Shown in pieces: positions 14,698-22,659 of a DNA stretch of 64,000 nucleotides; the stretch's first letter is position 1; the number at the start of each line of letters is the position of its first letter. The stretch is taken from NCBI GenBank assembly GCA_964638155.1, contig CAZWYI010000005.1, positions 30,625 through 94,624 of the forward strand, written 5' to 3'. A model generated the notes under the pieces. The model ran no database searches, had not been told where the DNA came from, and saw only the letters and a program-made list of their open reading frames with translations. This DNA is from CAYZTD01 sp964638155. GTDB lineage: Archaea; Thermoplasmatota; E2; DHVEG-1. The position numbers were made by a program, and so were the translations under genes.

Positions 14698-15690
14698 TTA
14701 TAAAATAAAAAGACCTTTCTTTTTAGCATAATTTTTTACTTCCTTTACTTCTGAAAATGAAACAGATCTTTCAATATCTTCATAATCACTTGCATTATAC
14801 ACGGGCTCATACTGTCCCATAACATTTACATAAACATCTGAAATATTTTCAGAAATCCAATCAATTATAGGTTTTGAACAGCATTCTACATGATTTGGCA
14901 TAACTAGATGCCTAATTATCATATCTCCATTATCATTTGCAATTTTATGATTTCTGCTAACTATTTCAAAATAATTTTCAACCTTTGAAAGCTTTTTTGC
15001 ACATTTATCATTCCCATATTTAAAATCAGTCAAATAAAGATCTATTATTCCATTAAGTAGTTTCATACATTCCATAGAACAAAACATATTAGAATTCCAA
15101 ATCTGAGGGATATTAAAGTCTAAATTTTTCAAAACAAATAAAATATACAGCAAATTAGGCGTAGGATCTCCTCCTACCCAGTTTACATTTTTTGATCCTT
15201 GGTTTTTTCTTTTTTTAATAATTTCAGCCATTTTCTCTGGCTGAATATAAATCCCACTAATCCTTTGGCTTATATCGTAGTTTTGACAAAAAACACATTT
15301 AAACGTGCAACCCGAGAAAAATATTGTATGGGAAGGAACAAGGACGTATTCTTCGCCCATGTGTAAAAATTCTGATGCAATAGATGCCTCTTTTACATTA
15401 CACACACCACTTTCTTTAATTCTATCAATACCACATCTTCTTTCACAAAAATGACAATTTTTAAAAATTCTTTTTGCAATTTCAATTTTTAAATCCAATA
15501 GAGATTTTTCTGGTATTACTTCAGAAAGTTGGATTTTTTCTAAAGCCTTTTCATGTTTTTTCCACAAATCGTTAGTATTATCATCTGTACTAAAATCTAC
15601 TTTTATAAATTTACTTTGTTTGAATTTAGGCATTCTATTTTCTTCTAAGAGACCATAATAATCCGAAAGAATCTGTCGTTCATACCCCAT
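14698..15690 (-). CDS. PflX-like radical SAM protein (COG1313 type)
   Basis: A 330-residue radical SAM enzyme. An N-terminal zinc-type cysteine group, CHFCERRCGIDR...CNV, precedes the radical SAM cluster motif CTFKCVFCQ (CxxxCxxC). WVGGDPTPN and LTDFKYGND follow, as in pyruvate formate-lyase-activating-enzyme relatives. The substrate is unknown; COG1313 proteins are uncharacterised. I chose ATG 15690 because a TATA-like GATATAAATAG sits about 37 bases upstream. A longer frame from TTG 15747 would place the start 10 bases from the divergent MFS gene and leave no promoter room. Confidence 0.8.
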   Translation of the reverse strand: MGYERQILSDYYGLLEENRMPKFKQSKFIKVDFSTDDNTNDLWKKHEKALEKIQLSEVIPEKSLLDLKIEIAKRIFKNCHFCERRCGIDRIKESGVCNVKEASIASEFLHMGEEYVLVPSHTIFFSGCTFKCVFCQNYDISQRISGIYIQPEKMAEIIKKRKNQGSKNVNWVGGDPTPNLLYILFVLKNLDFNIPQIWNSNMFCSMECMKLLNGIIDLYLTDFKYGNDKCAKKLSKVENYFEIVSRNHKIANDNGDMIIRHLVMPNHVECCSKPIIDWISENISDVYVNVMGQYEPVYNASDYEDIERSVSFSEVKEVKNYAKKKGLFIL

Positions 15691-15712
15691 TAAATAAAAA
15701 TAACACAGGTTT

Positions 15713-15734
15713 GATTTAAAACTATTTATATCAT
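15713..15734. promoter_or_regulatory. Shared TATA-like region between divergent radical SAM and MFS genes
   Basis: CTATTTATATC (15722-15732) lies about 26-30 bases upstream of the MFS ATG at 15758. Read on the other strand it gives GATATAAATAG, about 35 bases from the ATG at 15690. One AT-rich element could therefore drive both genes, with very short leaders on both transcripts. Confidence 0.4.
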
Positions 15735-15757
15735 GAACCAATTGCAACTCGCCCTTT

Positions 15758-16948
15758 ATGATAAAATTAAAGAAACATCAAATCGCCTTATGCTGCATTT
15801 CACTTGCATGGTTTTTGATACTTTCAGGTAGATACAGTATATCAAATCTTTTACCAGAAATATCAAATGAACTTTCCTTTAGTTGGACACAAGCAGGAAT
15901 CGCACTTACTGCAATGTGGCTTTTTTATGCATTAATGCAGTTTCCATCAGGTATTTTATCAGATATAAAAGGAAGGAAAATTAGCATAATAATTGCTATG
16001 ATCCTATTTACTTTATCCTATTTTCTAGTTGGAATAGCAAATCATTACATTACTTTTCTTCTAGCTTTAATTCTTCTAGGAATAGGAACTGGAAGTTATC
16101 CCTCTGCTGGAATATCAATGATTACAGATATCTTTAAAGAAAATAAGGGAAAAGCCTTAGGAATTCGCTCGAGTGCAGGAAGCCTTGCGTATGCTATTCC
16201 TATTCTAGCTGCAGCAATAGCAGGGTATTATGTGTGGCGTAGTTTCTTTTTTATTTGGGGCGGAGTTTGTATTGTTAGTATAATTCTTTTTTACGTGCTT
16301 ACTTCTGAAACAACTAAGCTTCCTGAAGTTTTTTCAATTAAGGAAAGAGTTGTTGATGGAGTAAAAGTTTTTAAAAGACCAAAAGTACAGTTAATATTTG
16401 TAATAAATTTACTAATTGCTATTGCCTGGATTAGTTATATGTCTTTTTTTCAGCCATACCTTTCTACAGAAAAAGGTATGAGCCCAATGGTTGCAGGGGC
16501 TGCATTTTTGTTTTTAGGTGTTTGTGGTTTTATCTTTAAGCCATTTATCGGATCTTTTTCAGATAGATATAATAAAAAAGCAATAATTTTACTCTTATCT
16601 CTTGCAACTGGTATTGGGACAGTTATCTTTGTTTATGCTGAATCAATCTGGCTTATATTTATAGTTCTTCCTGTACTTTCTTTATCTACTGCTATTTTTC
16701 CTATAATTTCATCATATTTGATGGATCAATGGGAAGAAAGAGGTAGGGCTGGAAAACTAGGGTTTTATAGATCTTCACTTATAATGCTTTCAAGTCCCAT
16801 TGCAACATATTTTGGTTTTGTCGGAGATGAATTTGGTAGTTTTGATTTTGCATTTCTTACAATTTCAGTGATATTATTTATCGCAGTAATTTTTCTAATA
16901 ATCAATCTTATTTTTGATAGATATAAAAATAATAAAAAAACAGGTTAA
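15758..16948 (+). CDS. MFS transporter
   Basis: A 396-residue integral membrane protein with about 12 hydrophobic segments. The loop between helices 2 and 3 reads GILSDIKGRKISI, the classic MFS motif GxLaDrxGrk; a second version, GSFSDRYNKKAI, lies in the second half. The substrate cannot be told from sequence; it resembles archaeal nitrate/nitrite- or oxalate-type and drug-type MFS proteins only in general layout. The leader appears to be nearly absent, since the TATA-like element is only about 30 bases from the ATG. Confidence 0.85.
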   Translation: MIKLKKHQIALCCISLAWFLILSGRYSISNLLPEISNELSFSWTQAGIALTAMWLFYALMQFPSGILSDIKGRKISIIIAMILFTLSYFLVGIANHYITFLLALILLGIGTGSYPSAGISMITDIFKENKGKALGIRSSAGSLAYAIPILAAAIAGYYVWRSFFFIWGGVCIVSIILFYVLTSETTKLPEVFSIKERVVDGVKVFKRPKVQLIFVINLLIAIAWISYMSFFQPYLSTEKGMSPMVAGAAFLFLGVCGFIFKPFIGSFSDRYNKKAIILLLSLATGIGTVIFVYAESIWLIFIVLPVLSLSTAIFPIISSYLMDQWEERGRAGKLGFYRSSLIMLSSPIATYFGFVGDEFGSFDFAFLTISVILFIAVIFLIINLIFDRYKNNKKTG

Positions 16949-16958
16949 TTTTTAAATA

Positions 16959-17135
16959 TTATACTTTTTGTACTCTGACACTACCATCTTTAAAAACTAT
17001 CCATCGTAGTTTATCTCCATCTTTAAGATCTAATAGATCGACTACTTCTGATGGAACTGTTATTCTCCTTCTTGAGCTTCTTATTGTAATTGCAGTTTCT
17101 GTTATGCATTTAATTTCATCTAAATCTACTTTCAT
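16959..17135 (-). CDS. AbrB/SpoVT-like small DNA-binding protein, 58 aa
   Basis: A short frame encodes 58 residues with SRRRITVPSEVVDLLDLKDGDKLRW followed by KDGSVRVQKV. This is the swapped-hairpin AbrB fold pattern (R-x-T-(I/V)-P...L-x-GD). Such proteins are transition-state-type regulators or antitoxins acting as dimers. No toxin partner is adjacent. It is convergent with the MFS gene and lies 50 bases downstream of the TauE gene's end on the same strand. AT-rich sequence upstream fits its own promoter. Confidence 0.8.
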   Translation of the reverse strand: MKVDLDEIKCITETAITIRSSRRRITVPSEVVDLLDLKDGDKLRWIVFKDGSVRVQKV

Positions 17136-17186
17136 ATTTAAAACTCAATATTATGATTGAAACAATATTTATATTGTTTTTTCTTT

Positions 17187-17966
17187 TTATATTAGTTTTA
17201 CAAGAGTTATAAGCCCCATTGATATTGCATAAACTGGTATTATTATTTTCCATATTTTATTTGGTATTACTCTTACCATATATGGTGAAATTAATGCTGC
17301 TATAAATCCACCTGTAAAAATCGAAGGAAGTAACATATAATCAATTGTCACTCCATAGGCTGTGATAAATAAAAATGATAATACTCCTACAATTGATACA
17401 ATTCCCTCAGATAATGAAACTATCGCTGTAGCTGTTTTTTCATATATCCCTGAAAATATCTGACCTAGCATTACAACTGGTCCGTATCCTCCAGCACCTA
17501 TTCCTTTATTAAATCCAGCTAAAATTGAAAATAAACCTAGCATTTTAGGTCTATATTTTTTTGATCTTTTTTTTAGCTTGAGTAAAGCTATCAAACCCAT
17601 TATTAGTACTAGTATTCCAACATATGCTTTTATAACAACTTTATCAAAACCAATTGCTAGATATGCAAGTATTACAGAGATTATTATTGCAAAGCATCCT
17701 GATATTGCAATCATAAACATTATTTTTGTCTCTTTTGTAAAAGGCTTTTTTATTGAAAATTTTACATTTTCGAATTCATGGTGAAATAAACCTGCTGTAA
17801 TTCCTGTGATTCCTTCTGAAATTAAAAGTATTGGGACAACTTGTAATGGGTCATATCCCATTAGAAATAGAAGTGGTGTGAGACCTGTTCCAAAACCCAT
17901 ACCAGCAGATGAATCCATTGTTTCAAATAGAAAGGCAAGTATTATTACAATTAAAATTAACTCCAT
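17187..17966 (-). CDS. TauE/SafE-family sulfite/organosulfur exporter
   Basis: A 259-residue protein with about seven or eight membrane segments. It shows the TauE/SafE repeat pattern: SSAGMGFGTGLTPLLFLMGYDP in the first half and GFNKGIGAGGYGPVVMLG in the second. Family members export sulfite, sulfoacetate or similar anions. It lies 18 bases downstream of a 56-residue membrane protein on the same strand, so the two likely form an operon. With the YeeE transporter and the rhodanese fusion it adds to the sulfur-handling genes of the window. Confidence 0.85.
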   Translation of the reverse strand: MELILIVIILAFLFETMDSSAGMGFGTGLTPLLFLMGYDPLQVVPILLISEGITGITAGLFHHEFENVKFSIKKPFTKETKIMFMIAISGCFAIIISVILAYLAIGFDKVVIKAYVGILVLIMGLIALLKLKKRSKKYRPKMLGLFSILAGFNKGIGAGGYGPVVMLGQIFSGIYEKTATAIVSLSEGIVSIVGVLSFLFITAYGVTIDYMLLPSIFTGGFIAALISPYMVRVIPNKIWKIIIPVYAISMGLITLVKLI

Positions 17967-17984
17967 TTTTTACATCTATTTAGT

Positions 17985-18155
17985 TTAAAGGATTATTGAG
18001 AAAAGATACATTACTAAAAAATAAAACAATAATGCAGCTATTAATTTTAAAACAGTTGTTTTTTTTATTTTTATTCTTTCAAATAAGGTCATTTCTGTAT
18101 CTATTAGTCTTGCAATGTTTCCTATTTCATCTATATCAAAAATTTCTTTTTCCAA
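17985..18155 (-). CDS. Small single-pass membrane protein, 56 aa, upstream of tauE
   Basis: The frame begins at TTG 18155 with GGTGG 4 bases upstream and encodes 56 residues. The first 30 are charged (MEKEIFDIDEIGNIARLID...); the C-terminal third is one hydrophobic helix (LKLIAALLFYFLVMYLFSIIL). Its stop is 18 bases before the TauE gene start. I recognise no family; it may be an accessory subunit of the exporter. A single reading frame with a strong ribosome binding site makes it credible despite its size. Confidence 0.55.
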   Translation of the reverse strand: MEKEIFDIDEIGNIARLIDTEMTLFERIKIKKTTVLKLIAALLFYFLVMYLFSIIL

Positions 18156-18193
18156 ATAACCACCAAAATATAGTATGTATTTTAAACTATTAA

Positions 18194-18226
18194 TAATTAT
18201 TGGTAACTTACATATAATTATTGGTA
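18194..18226. promoter_or_regulatory. Direct repeat, possible operator in the tauE/deacetylase divergent region
   Basis: TAATTATTGGTA occurs at 18194-18205 and again at 18215-18226, offset by 21 bases (two helical turns). An inverted partial copy, TACCAATA, lies at 18274-18281. The sites sit between the divergent membrane-protein/tauE operon and the deacetylase gene. Two sites on the same face of DNA suggest a regulator, but none is identified. Confidence 0.4.
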
Positions 18227-18320
18227 TTATTCATATTTAAAACCAATATAATAATTTGGAGATAAGTTTTCTTTACCAATACGTTTAAAAACCCAGTTAA
18301 AATAGGAAAAAATCCTAAAA

Positions 18321-19358
18321 ATGATTGGAATTACTTATCACAAAGATTACGATAAATACGATCTTGGCTTAGACAATCCTCTAATTGGAGATAAACCAAA
18401 AAAAACAATGGAATTTTTTAAAACTAAAAATATTTTAAAAGAAATTAAAACGTTTATCCCAGAGCATGCAAAATATGAAGATCTAATTAGAGCACACGAT
18501 AAAAAATATGTAGAAAAAGTAAAAGAATTAAGTAAAACTGGAGGGAAGCTTGCAGGAGATACTCCTGCACCAAAGGGAATCTATGAGATAGCCTCAAGAT
18601 CTGTTGGAGGAAGTATTTTAGGATGTAAAAATTTAATTGGCAAATACAAAATCATGTGTAATCCACTAGGGGGATTTCACCATGCAGGAAAAGATAAATC
18701 ATCAGGTTTTTGTTTTTTTAACGATATAGCAGTATCAATTGAATATTTAAGAGAAAAACATAATTTTAAAAAATTTGCAGTAATAGACTTGGATGTACAT
18801 CACGGGAATGGAACCCAAGACATATACATTGAAGATCCAAATGTTTTAAATATTTCATTTCACCAAGATGGAAGAACACTTTATCCGGGAACAGGAAGAT
18901 TAAAAAACATTGGAAAAAACAAAGGAAAAGGTTACACAGTTAACCTTCCACTCCCGAGAAGTACTGCCACTGCAAGTTATTTGATCTCATTTAATCAAAT
19001 AGTGCCACCCCTAATTGAACAATTTGAGCCCGAAATAATTATATATCAGTCTGGTGTAGATACTCACTACACTGATCCACTTGCAGATTTAGATTTAACC
19101 TATCAAGCCTTTTATTATTTATCAGAAAAAATAAGAAAACTCTCAAAAAAAGGCTGTGATAACTTACTAGTATTATTTGGCGGAGGATACAACAGCCATT
19201 CTAGTGTTATTTCATCGTATAATATAATGTGTGGCCTTATGAATAGAAAAAATTTCATAAAAGAAGAAGATTCGAGGTCTCACTTTAGAATTGAAACAGT
19301 AATGGAAAGAGTTTCAAGGCTAAAAAAAGAACTCAAACCCTATTGGGAATTTGAATAA
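18321..19358 (+). CDS. Histone deacetylase-family (AcuC/HDAC-like) amidohydrolase
   Basis: A 345-residue zinc hydrolase of the arginase/deacetylase fold. The active-site His pair is His120-His121 in GGFHHAGKDKSSGFCFFND. Zinc ligands are Asp158 and His160 in DLDVHHGNG, plus the Asp of QSGVDTHYTD. A GGGY segment near residue 290 matches the catalytic Tyr region. It would remove acetyl groups from lysines or small amines. The gene lies just upstream of an acetyl-CoA synthetase-GNAT fusion, reminiscent of Bacillus acuABC, where AcuC reverses acetylation of acetyl-CoA synthetase. Confidence 0.88.
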   Translation: MIGITYHKDYDKYDLGLDNPLIGDKPKKTMEFFKTKNILKEIKTFIPEHAKYEDLIRAHDKKYVEKVKELSKTGGKLAGDTPAPKGIYEIASRSVGGSILGCKNLIGKYKIMCNPLGGFHHAGKDKSSGFCFFNDIAVSIEYLREKHNFKKFAVIDLDVHHGNGTQDIYIEDPNVLNISFHQDGRTLYPGTGRLKNIGKNKGKGYTVNLPLPRSTATASYLISFNQIVPPLIEQFEPEIIIYQSGVDTHYTDPLADLDLTYQAFYYLSEKIRKLSKKGCDNLLVLFGGGYNSHSSVISSYNIMCGLMNRKNFIKEEDSRSHFRIETVMERVSRLKKELKPYWEFE

Positions 19359-19365
19359 TATTCAA
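19351..19365. promoter_or_regulatory. 15-base palindrome, copy 1
   Basis: TTGAATAATATTCAA, perfect 7-base arms around a central A, overlaps the deacetylase stop codon. An identical copy lies 62 bases further on, upstream of the acetyl-CoA synthetase gene. The pair looks like an operator for a dimeric regulator. Confidence 0.5.
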
Positions 19366-19412
19366 TCTATATATATTTCATTCATAAAATTTATATTAAG
19401 ACTTATCTAATA

Positions 19413-19427
19413 TTGAATAATATTCAA
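19413..19427. promoter_or_regulatory. 15-base palindrome, copy 2
   Basis: A second exact TTGAATAATATTCAA, centred about 83 bases upstream of the synthetase start and about 20 bases upstream of a TATA-like CTTAATAAGG. Position just upstream of the TATA box fits an activator or co-operative repressor site. Confidence 0.5.
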
Positions 19428-19503
19428 CATTTCGACGATAAGCTTAATAAGGGGTCATTTATATGGGCTGGCAACCTCAAAAATATCTTAGGGGGAATAA
19501 AAA

Positions 19504-22182
19504 ACGGGCGTAGAAAATCTTGATAAATTATTCAAGCCAAAAAGTATAGCTGTAATAGGTGCAAGTAACAAAGTAGGAAGGGCTGGATATCGTATTTTTA
19601 GAAACCTTATAGGATCTGGTTACGATGGCGTTGTATATCCAGTTAATCCAAACCATGAAAGTATACAAGGTGTTCAAGCATATAAAAATGTAAATGAACT
19701 ACCAAAAGTCGTGGATATGGCAATTGTCGTAACACCGGCAAAAGTCGTAATGAATGTTGTCGAACAATGCGGAAAAAAAGGAATAAAAGGAATACTAATT
19801 ATTTCAGCGGGATTCAAAGAAATTGGTGAAGAAGGAAAGAAAAAAGAAAAAGAACTACTAAAAATAAAAGAAAAATACGGTCTAAGAATAGTTGGACCAA
19901 ACTGTGTAGGATTCATACTTCCGTATCTAAACATGAATGCAACCTTTGCAGGATCCATGCCTGAAAAAGGAAATATAGCTTTATTTTCACAAAGTGGTGC
20001 AATATGTGGAGCAATTCTTGACTGGGCACATGATGCAAAAGTAGGATTCAGCTCTTTTGTTTCAGTTGGAAGTATGCTTGATGTAGATTTTGGCGATTTA
20101 ATAGATTATTTCGGAAGAGATGCCCACACTAAAAGTATAGTAATATATGCCGAGTCAATAACTGAAGCCCGTAAATTTATGAGTGCCTCTAGACACTTTG
20201 CACGATCAAAACCAATTATTGTAATAAAATCAGGACGATACTCAGAAGGTGCAAAAGCAGCTTCATCTCATACTGGCGCAATGGCAGGAGAGGACTCAAT
20301 ATATAATGCAGCTTTTAAAAGAGCAGGAATAGTTAGAGTAAAACACATTGCAGATTTATTTAATTGTTCTTCAATTTTAGCAAAACAACCTCGCCCTACC
20401 GGAAGAAATTTAGCGATTATTACAAATGCAGGTGGCCCAGGAGTACTTGCAACAGATGCAATAATTGAAAAAGGTGGAAAACTTGCAGAGCTTTCTGAAG
20501 AAACTATGAAAAAACTTGATAGTTTTTTACCTGCTCACTGGAGTAAAGCAAACCCAATTGATATAATTGGAGATAGCAACGAAGAGATATATGAAAAAAC
20601 AATAAATGTCTGTCTTGAAGACGATAACATCGATGGGATTTTAATAATATGTGTCCCACAAGTAATGGCCGATCCAAAAAAACTAGCTGATAGAGTAATT
20701 GATATATCAAAAAGATCAACTAAACCAATTCTTACAAGTTTTCCTGGAGAAGCTAGTGTCCAGTATGCCAGACAACTTTTAAATGATAACGATGTACCAA
20801 CCTATCCTACTCCAGAAGAAGCAGTTGAATCATATATGTATTTATATGATTATGCAAGAAACCTTGAACTACTATATGAAACACCTGAAGAAAGAAAAAT
20901 AAAGAGAACCCCTGAAGATAAAAGTAAACTTGATAAAATAATCAAAAATGCAAAAAAAGACAAAAGAACTCTTTTAACTGAATCTGAAGCTAAAGATTTC
21001 ATCGAGTTCTATGGAATAAAATCAACAAAACCAAAGTTTTCTAAAAACGAAGATGAAGCAGTAAAAAATGCTGAAGAAATAGGTTATCCAGTTGTTATGA
21101 AGATACATTCCAAAGATATCACACATAAAAGCGATTCAGGTGGTGTAGCACTTAACCTTGATTGTGAAAAATCAGTTCGAAAACATTATAAGGAAATGAT
21201 GAAAACGGTAAAAGAAAATGTTCCTGATGCAAAAATTGAGGGCGTAACCATTCAAAAAATGATTGATAATAAGGGTTCTGAATTTATTCTTGGTTCTAAA
21301 AAAGACCCTGTTTTTGGATCAGCAATTTTATTTGGCTTAGGTGGAGTTTTCACTGAATTATTTAAAGACAGAGCAATAGGTTTTCCACCTCTTAACCAAG
21401 TGCTTTCCCAAAGAATCCTCGAGCAAACAAAAGCATACAATCTACTCAAAGGTTATAGAAATATCCCACCAGTCGATATGGCAAAAGTAGAAGAAACAAT
21501 GATTAATTTTTCACAGTTAATCGAAGAGCATCCTGAAATCGCTGAAATTGATATTAATCCACTTATTATGTCAGGAGATGATTTAGTTGCAGTTGATGCA
21601 AGGATAGTAATAGATCAAGACCCAGAAAACAAACCACACATGATAATTAGTAAATATCCAAGTAAATATGTTAAAGATTTAAAACTAAAAGATGGAACAG
21701 AATTAACATTGAGGCCGATTAAACCTGAAGATGAGCCGTTGTGGCTTGAAATGTTTAAATCATTTTCAGAAGAATCAGTGCGTTTCAGGTTCTTTAGAAT
21801 AATAAGAGATACACCACATAAGATGCGAACTAGATACTGTAACATAGATTATGATAGAGAAATAGGGATTGTAGCAGAACTTGAAGAAAACGGAAAAAGA
21901 AGACTTCTTGGTGTTACTAGAATTATTATGACACCAGGTCGTGATGATGAAGCAGAGTTTGCATTAATTGTTTCAGATGAATGGCATAGAAAGGGACTTG
22001 GATCAGAGTTTCTTGACTATACACTGAAGATTGCTAAAGATAAAAACTTAAAAAAGATCTATGGAACAGTCCTAAAAGATAATATTCCAATGCTTAGACT
22101 ATGTAAAGAATTTAACTTTGAAATAACAGAGGGAGACCCTGGTGAGTATCACGTGGAGTATGATCTAACTAAGAATGAATGA
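19504..22182 (+). CDS. ADP-forming acetyl-CoA synthetase fused to a GNAT acetyltransferase, with an ACG start
   Basis: An 892-residue fusion. Residues 8-130 form the CoA-binding domain (LFKPKSIAVIGASN), and 150-460 the succinyl-CoA-synthetase-like part with phosphohistidine motif SHTGAMAGED (His256). Residues 487-710 are an ATP-grasp domain (GYPVVMKIHSKDITHKSDSGG), and 725-885 a GNAT domain with acetyl-CoA loop RKGLGSEF. The synthetase would make ATP from acetyl-CoA; the GNAT part would acetylate lysines. Size and order match bacterial Pat, but the active His is kept. TAA at 19498 is in frame and no ATG, GTG or TTG follows before the conserved region; ACG at 19504, 8 bases after TTAGGGGG, is the best start. 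Confidence 0.88.
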   Translation, partial: TGVENLDKLFKPKSIAVIGASNKVGRAGYRIFRNLIGSGYDGVVYPVNPNHESIQGVQAYKNVNELPKVVDMAIVVTPAKVVMNVVEQCGKKGIKGILIISAGFKEIGEEGKKKEKELLKIKEKYGLRIVGPNCVGFILPYLNMNATFAGSMPEKGNIALFSQSGAICGAILDWAHDAKVGFSSFVSVGSMLDVDFGDLIDYFGRDAHTKSIVIYAESITEARKFMSASRHFARSKPIIVIKSGRYSEGAKAASSHTGAMAGEDSIYNAAFKRAGIVRVKHIADLFNCSSILAKQPRPTGRNLAIITNAGGPGVLATDAIIEKGGKLAELSEETMKKLDSFLPAHWSKANPIDIIGDSNEEIYEKTINVCLEDDNIDGILIICVPQVMADPKKLADRVIDISKRSTKPILTSFPGEASVQYARQLLNDNDVPTYPTPEEAVESYMYLYDYARNLELLYETPEERKIKRTPEDKSKLDKIIKNAKKDKRTLLTESEAKDFIEFYGIKSTKPKFSKNEDEAVKNAEEIGYPVVMKIHSKDITHKSDSGGVALNLDCEKSVRKHYKEMMKTVKENVPDAKIEGVTIQKMIDNKGSEFILGSKKDPVFGSAILFGLGGVFTELFKDRAIGFPPLNQVLSQRILEQTKAYNLLKGYRNIPPVDMAKVEETMINFSQLIEEHPEIAEIDINPLIMSGDDLVAVDARIVIDQDPENKPHMIISKYPSKYVKDLKLKDGTELTLRPIKPEDEPLWLEMFKSFSEESVRFRFFRIIRDTPHKMRTRYCNIDYDREIGIVAELEENGKRRLLGVTRIIMTPGRDDEAEFALIVSDEWHRKGLGSEFLDYTLKIAKDKNLKKIYGTVLKDNIPMLRLCKEFNFEITEGDPGEYHVEYDLTKNE

Positions 22183-22192
22183 AAACATTGTC

Positions 22193-22657
22193 TTATAAAC
22201 CATCTATTTTTTCTTTTAAATCTTTAAAAATAATACTAAGTTTTCCTTTAACTTCTTGTGATACTCCTCGGGAATGAGATAAATCCTTAGGTTGAACTGC
22301 ATACAGATAAATTTCAGATGGTTTTTCTTTAAGTTTTTCTGAAAGATCAATTATTTTTAAAAAATCTTGACAATGTGTTGTAAGATTGAAACCCTGATTT
22401 TTACTTCTTATATCATCAATATTTAAAAACATAGTTTCTCCAGGTTTTTTATTGATATTTACAGCATCAATAAATACAACTTCCTCATATTTTGATAAAT
22501 CATGTAATATATTAAATCCACCTGTTCCACCATCTAAAAAATCAATATTTTCAGGAAAGAATTCTTTATGTTCAATTAGTTTTTCTATTAAAACTATACC
22601 TATCCCATCATCAGATCTAAGAGGATTACCTATTCCGATTACACCAATTTTTTTCAT
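22193..22657 (-). CDS. Hydrogenase maturation protease (HycI/HyaD family)
   Basis: A 154-residue protease that trims the C-terminus of the [NiFe] large subunit after nickel insertion. GIGNPLRSDDGIG holds the first nickel-sensing acidic residue, VVFIDAV the second, and LTTHCQD the His. It is the last gene of the hydrogenase operon, 2 bases from the end of the large-subunit gene, its presumed substrate. Confidence 0.88.
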   Translation of the reverse strand: MKKIGVIGIGNPLRSDDGIGIVLIEKLIEHKEFFPENIDFLDGGTGGFNILHDLSKYEEVVFIDAVNINKKPGETMFLNIDDIRSKNQGFNLTTHCQDFLKIIDLSEKLKEKPSEIYLYAVQPKDLSHSRGVSQEVKGKLSIIFKDLKEKIDGL

Positions 22658-22659
22658 AA

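Noticed and set aside
18041..18193. Plus-strand hydrophobic frame over the small tauE-side gene
   Set aside because: It is antisense to the 56-residue protein that has a better ribosome binding site, and its Leu/Phe content reflects the complement of Lys-rich codons.
19504..22182. Assigning the fusion as a pure protein acetyltransferase (Pat) with inactive synthetase
   Set aside because: The phosphohistidine motif SHTGAMAGED and ATP-grasp motifs are intact, so synthetase activity is likely retained.
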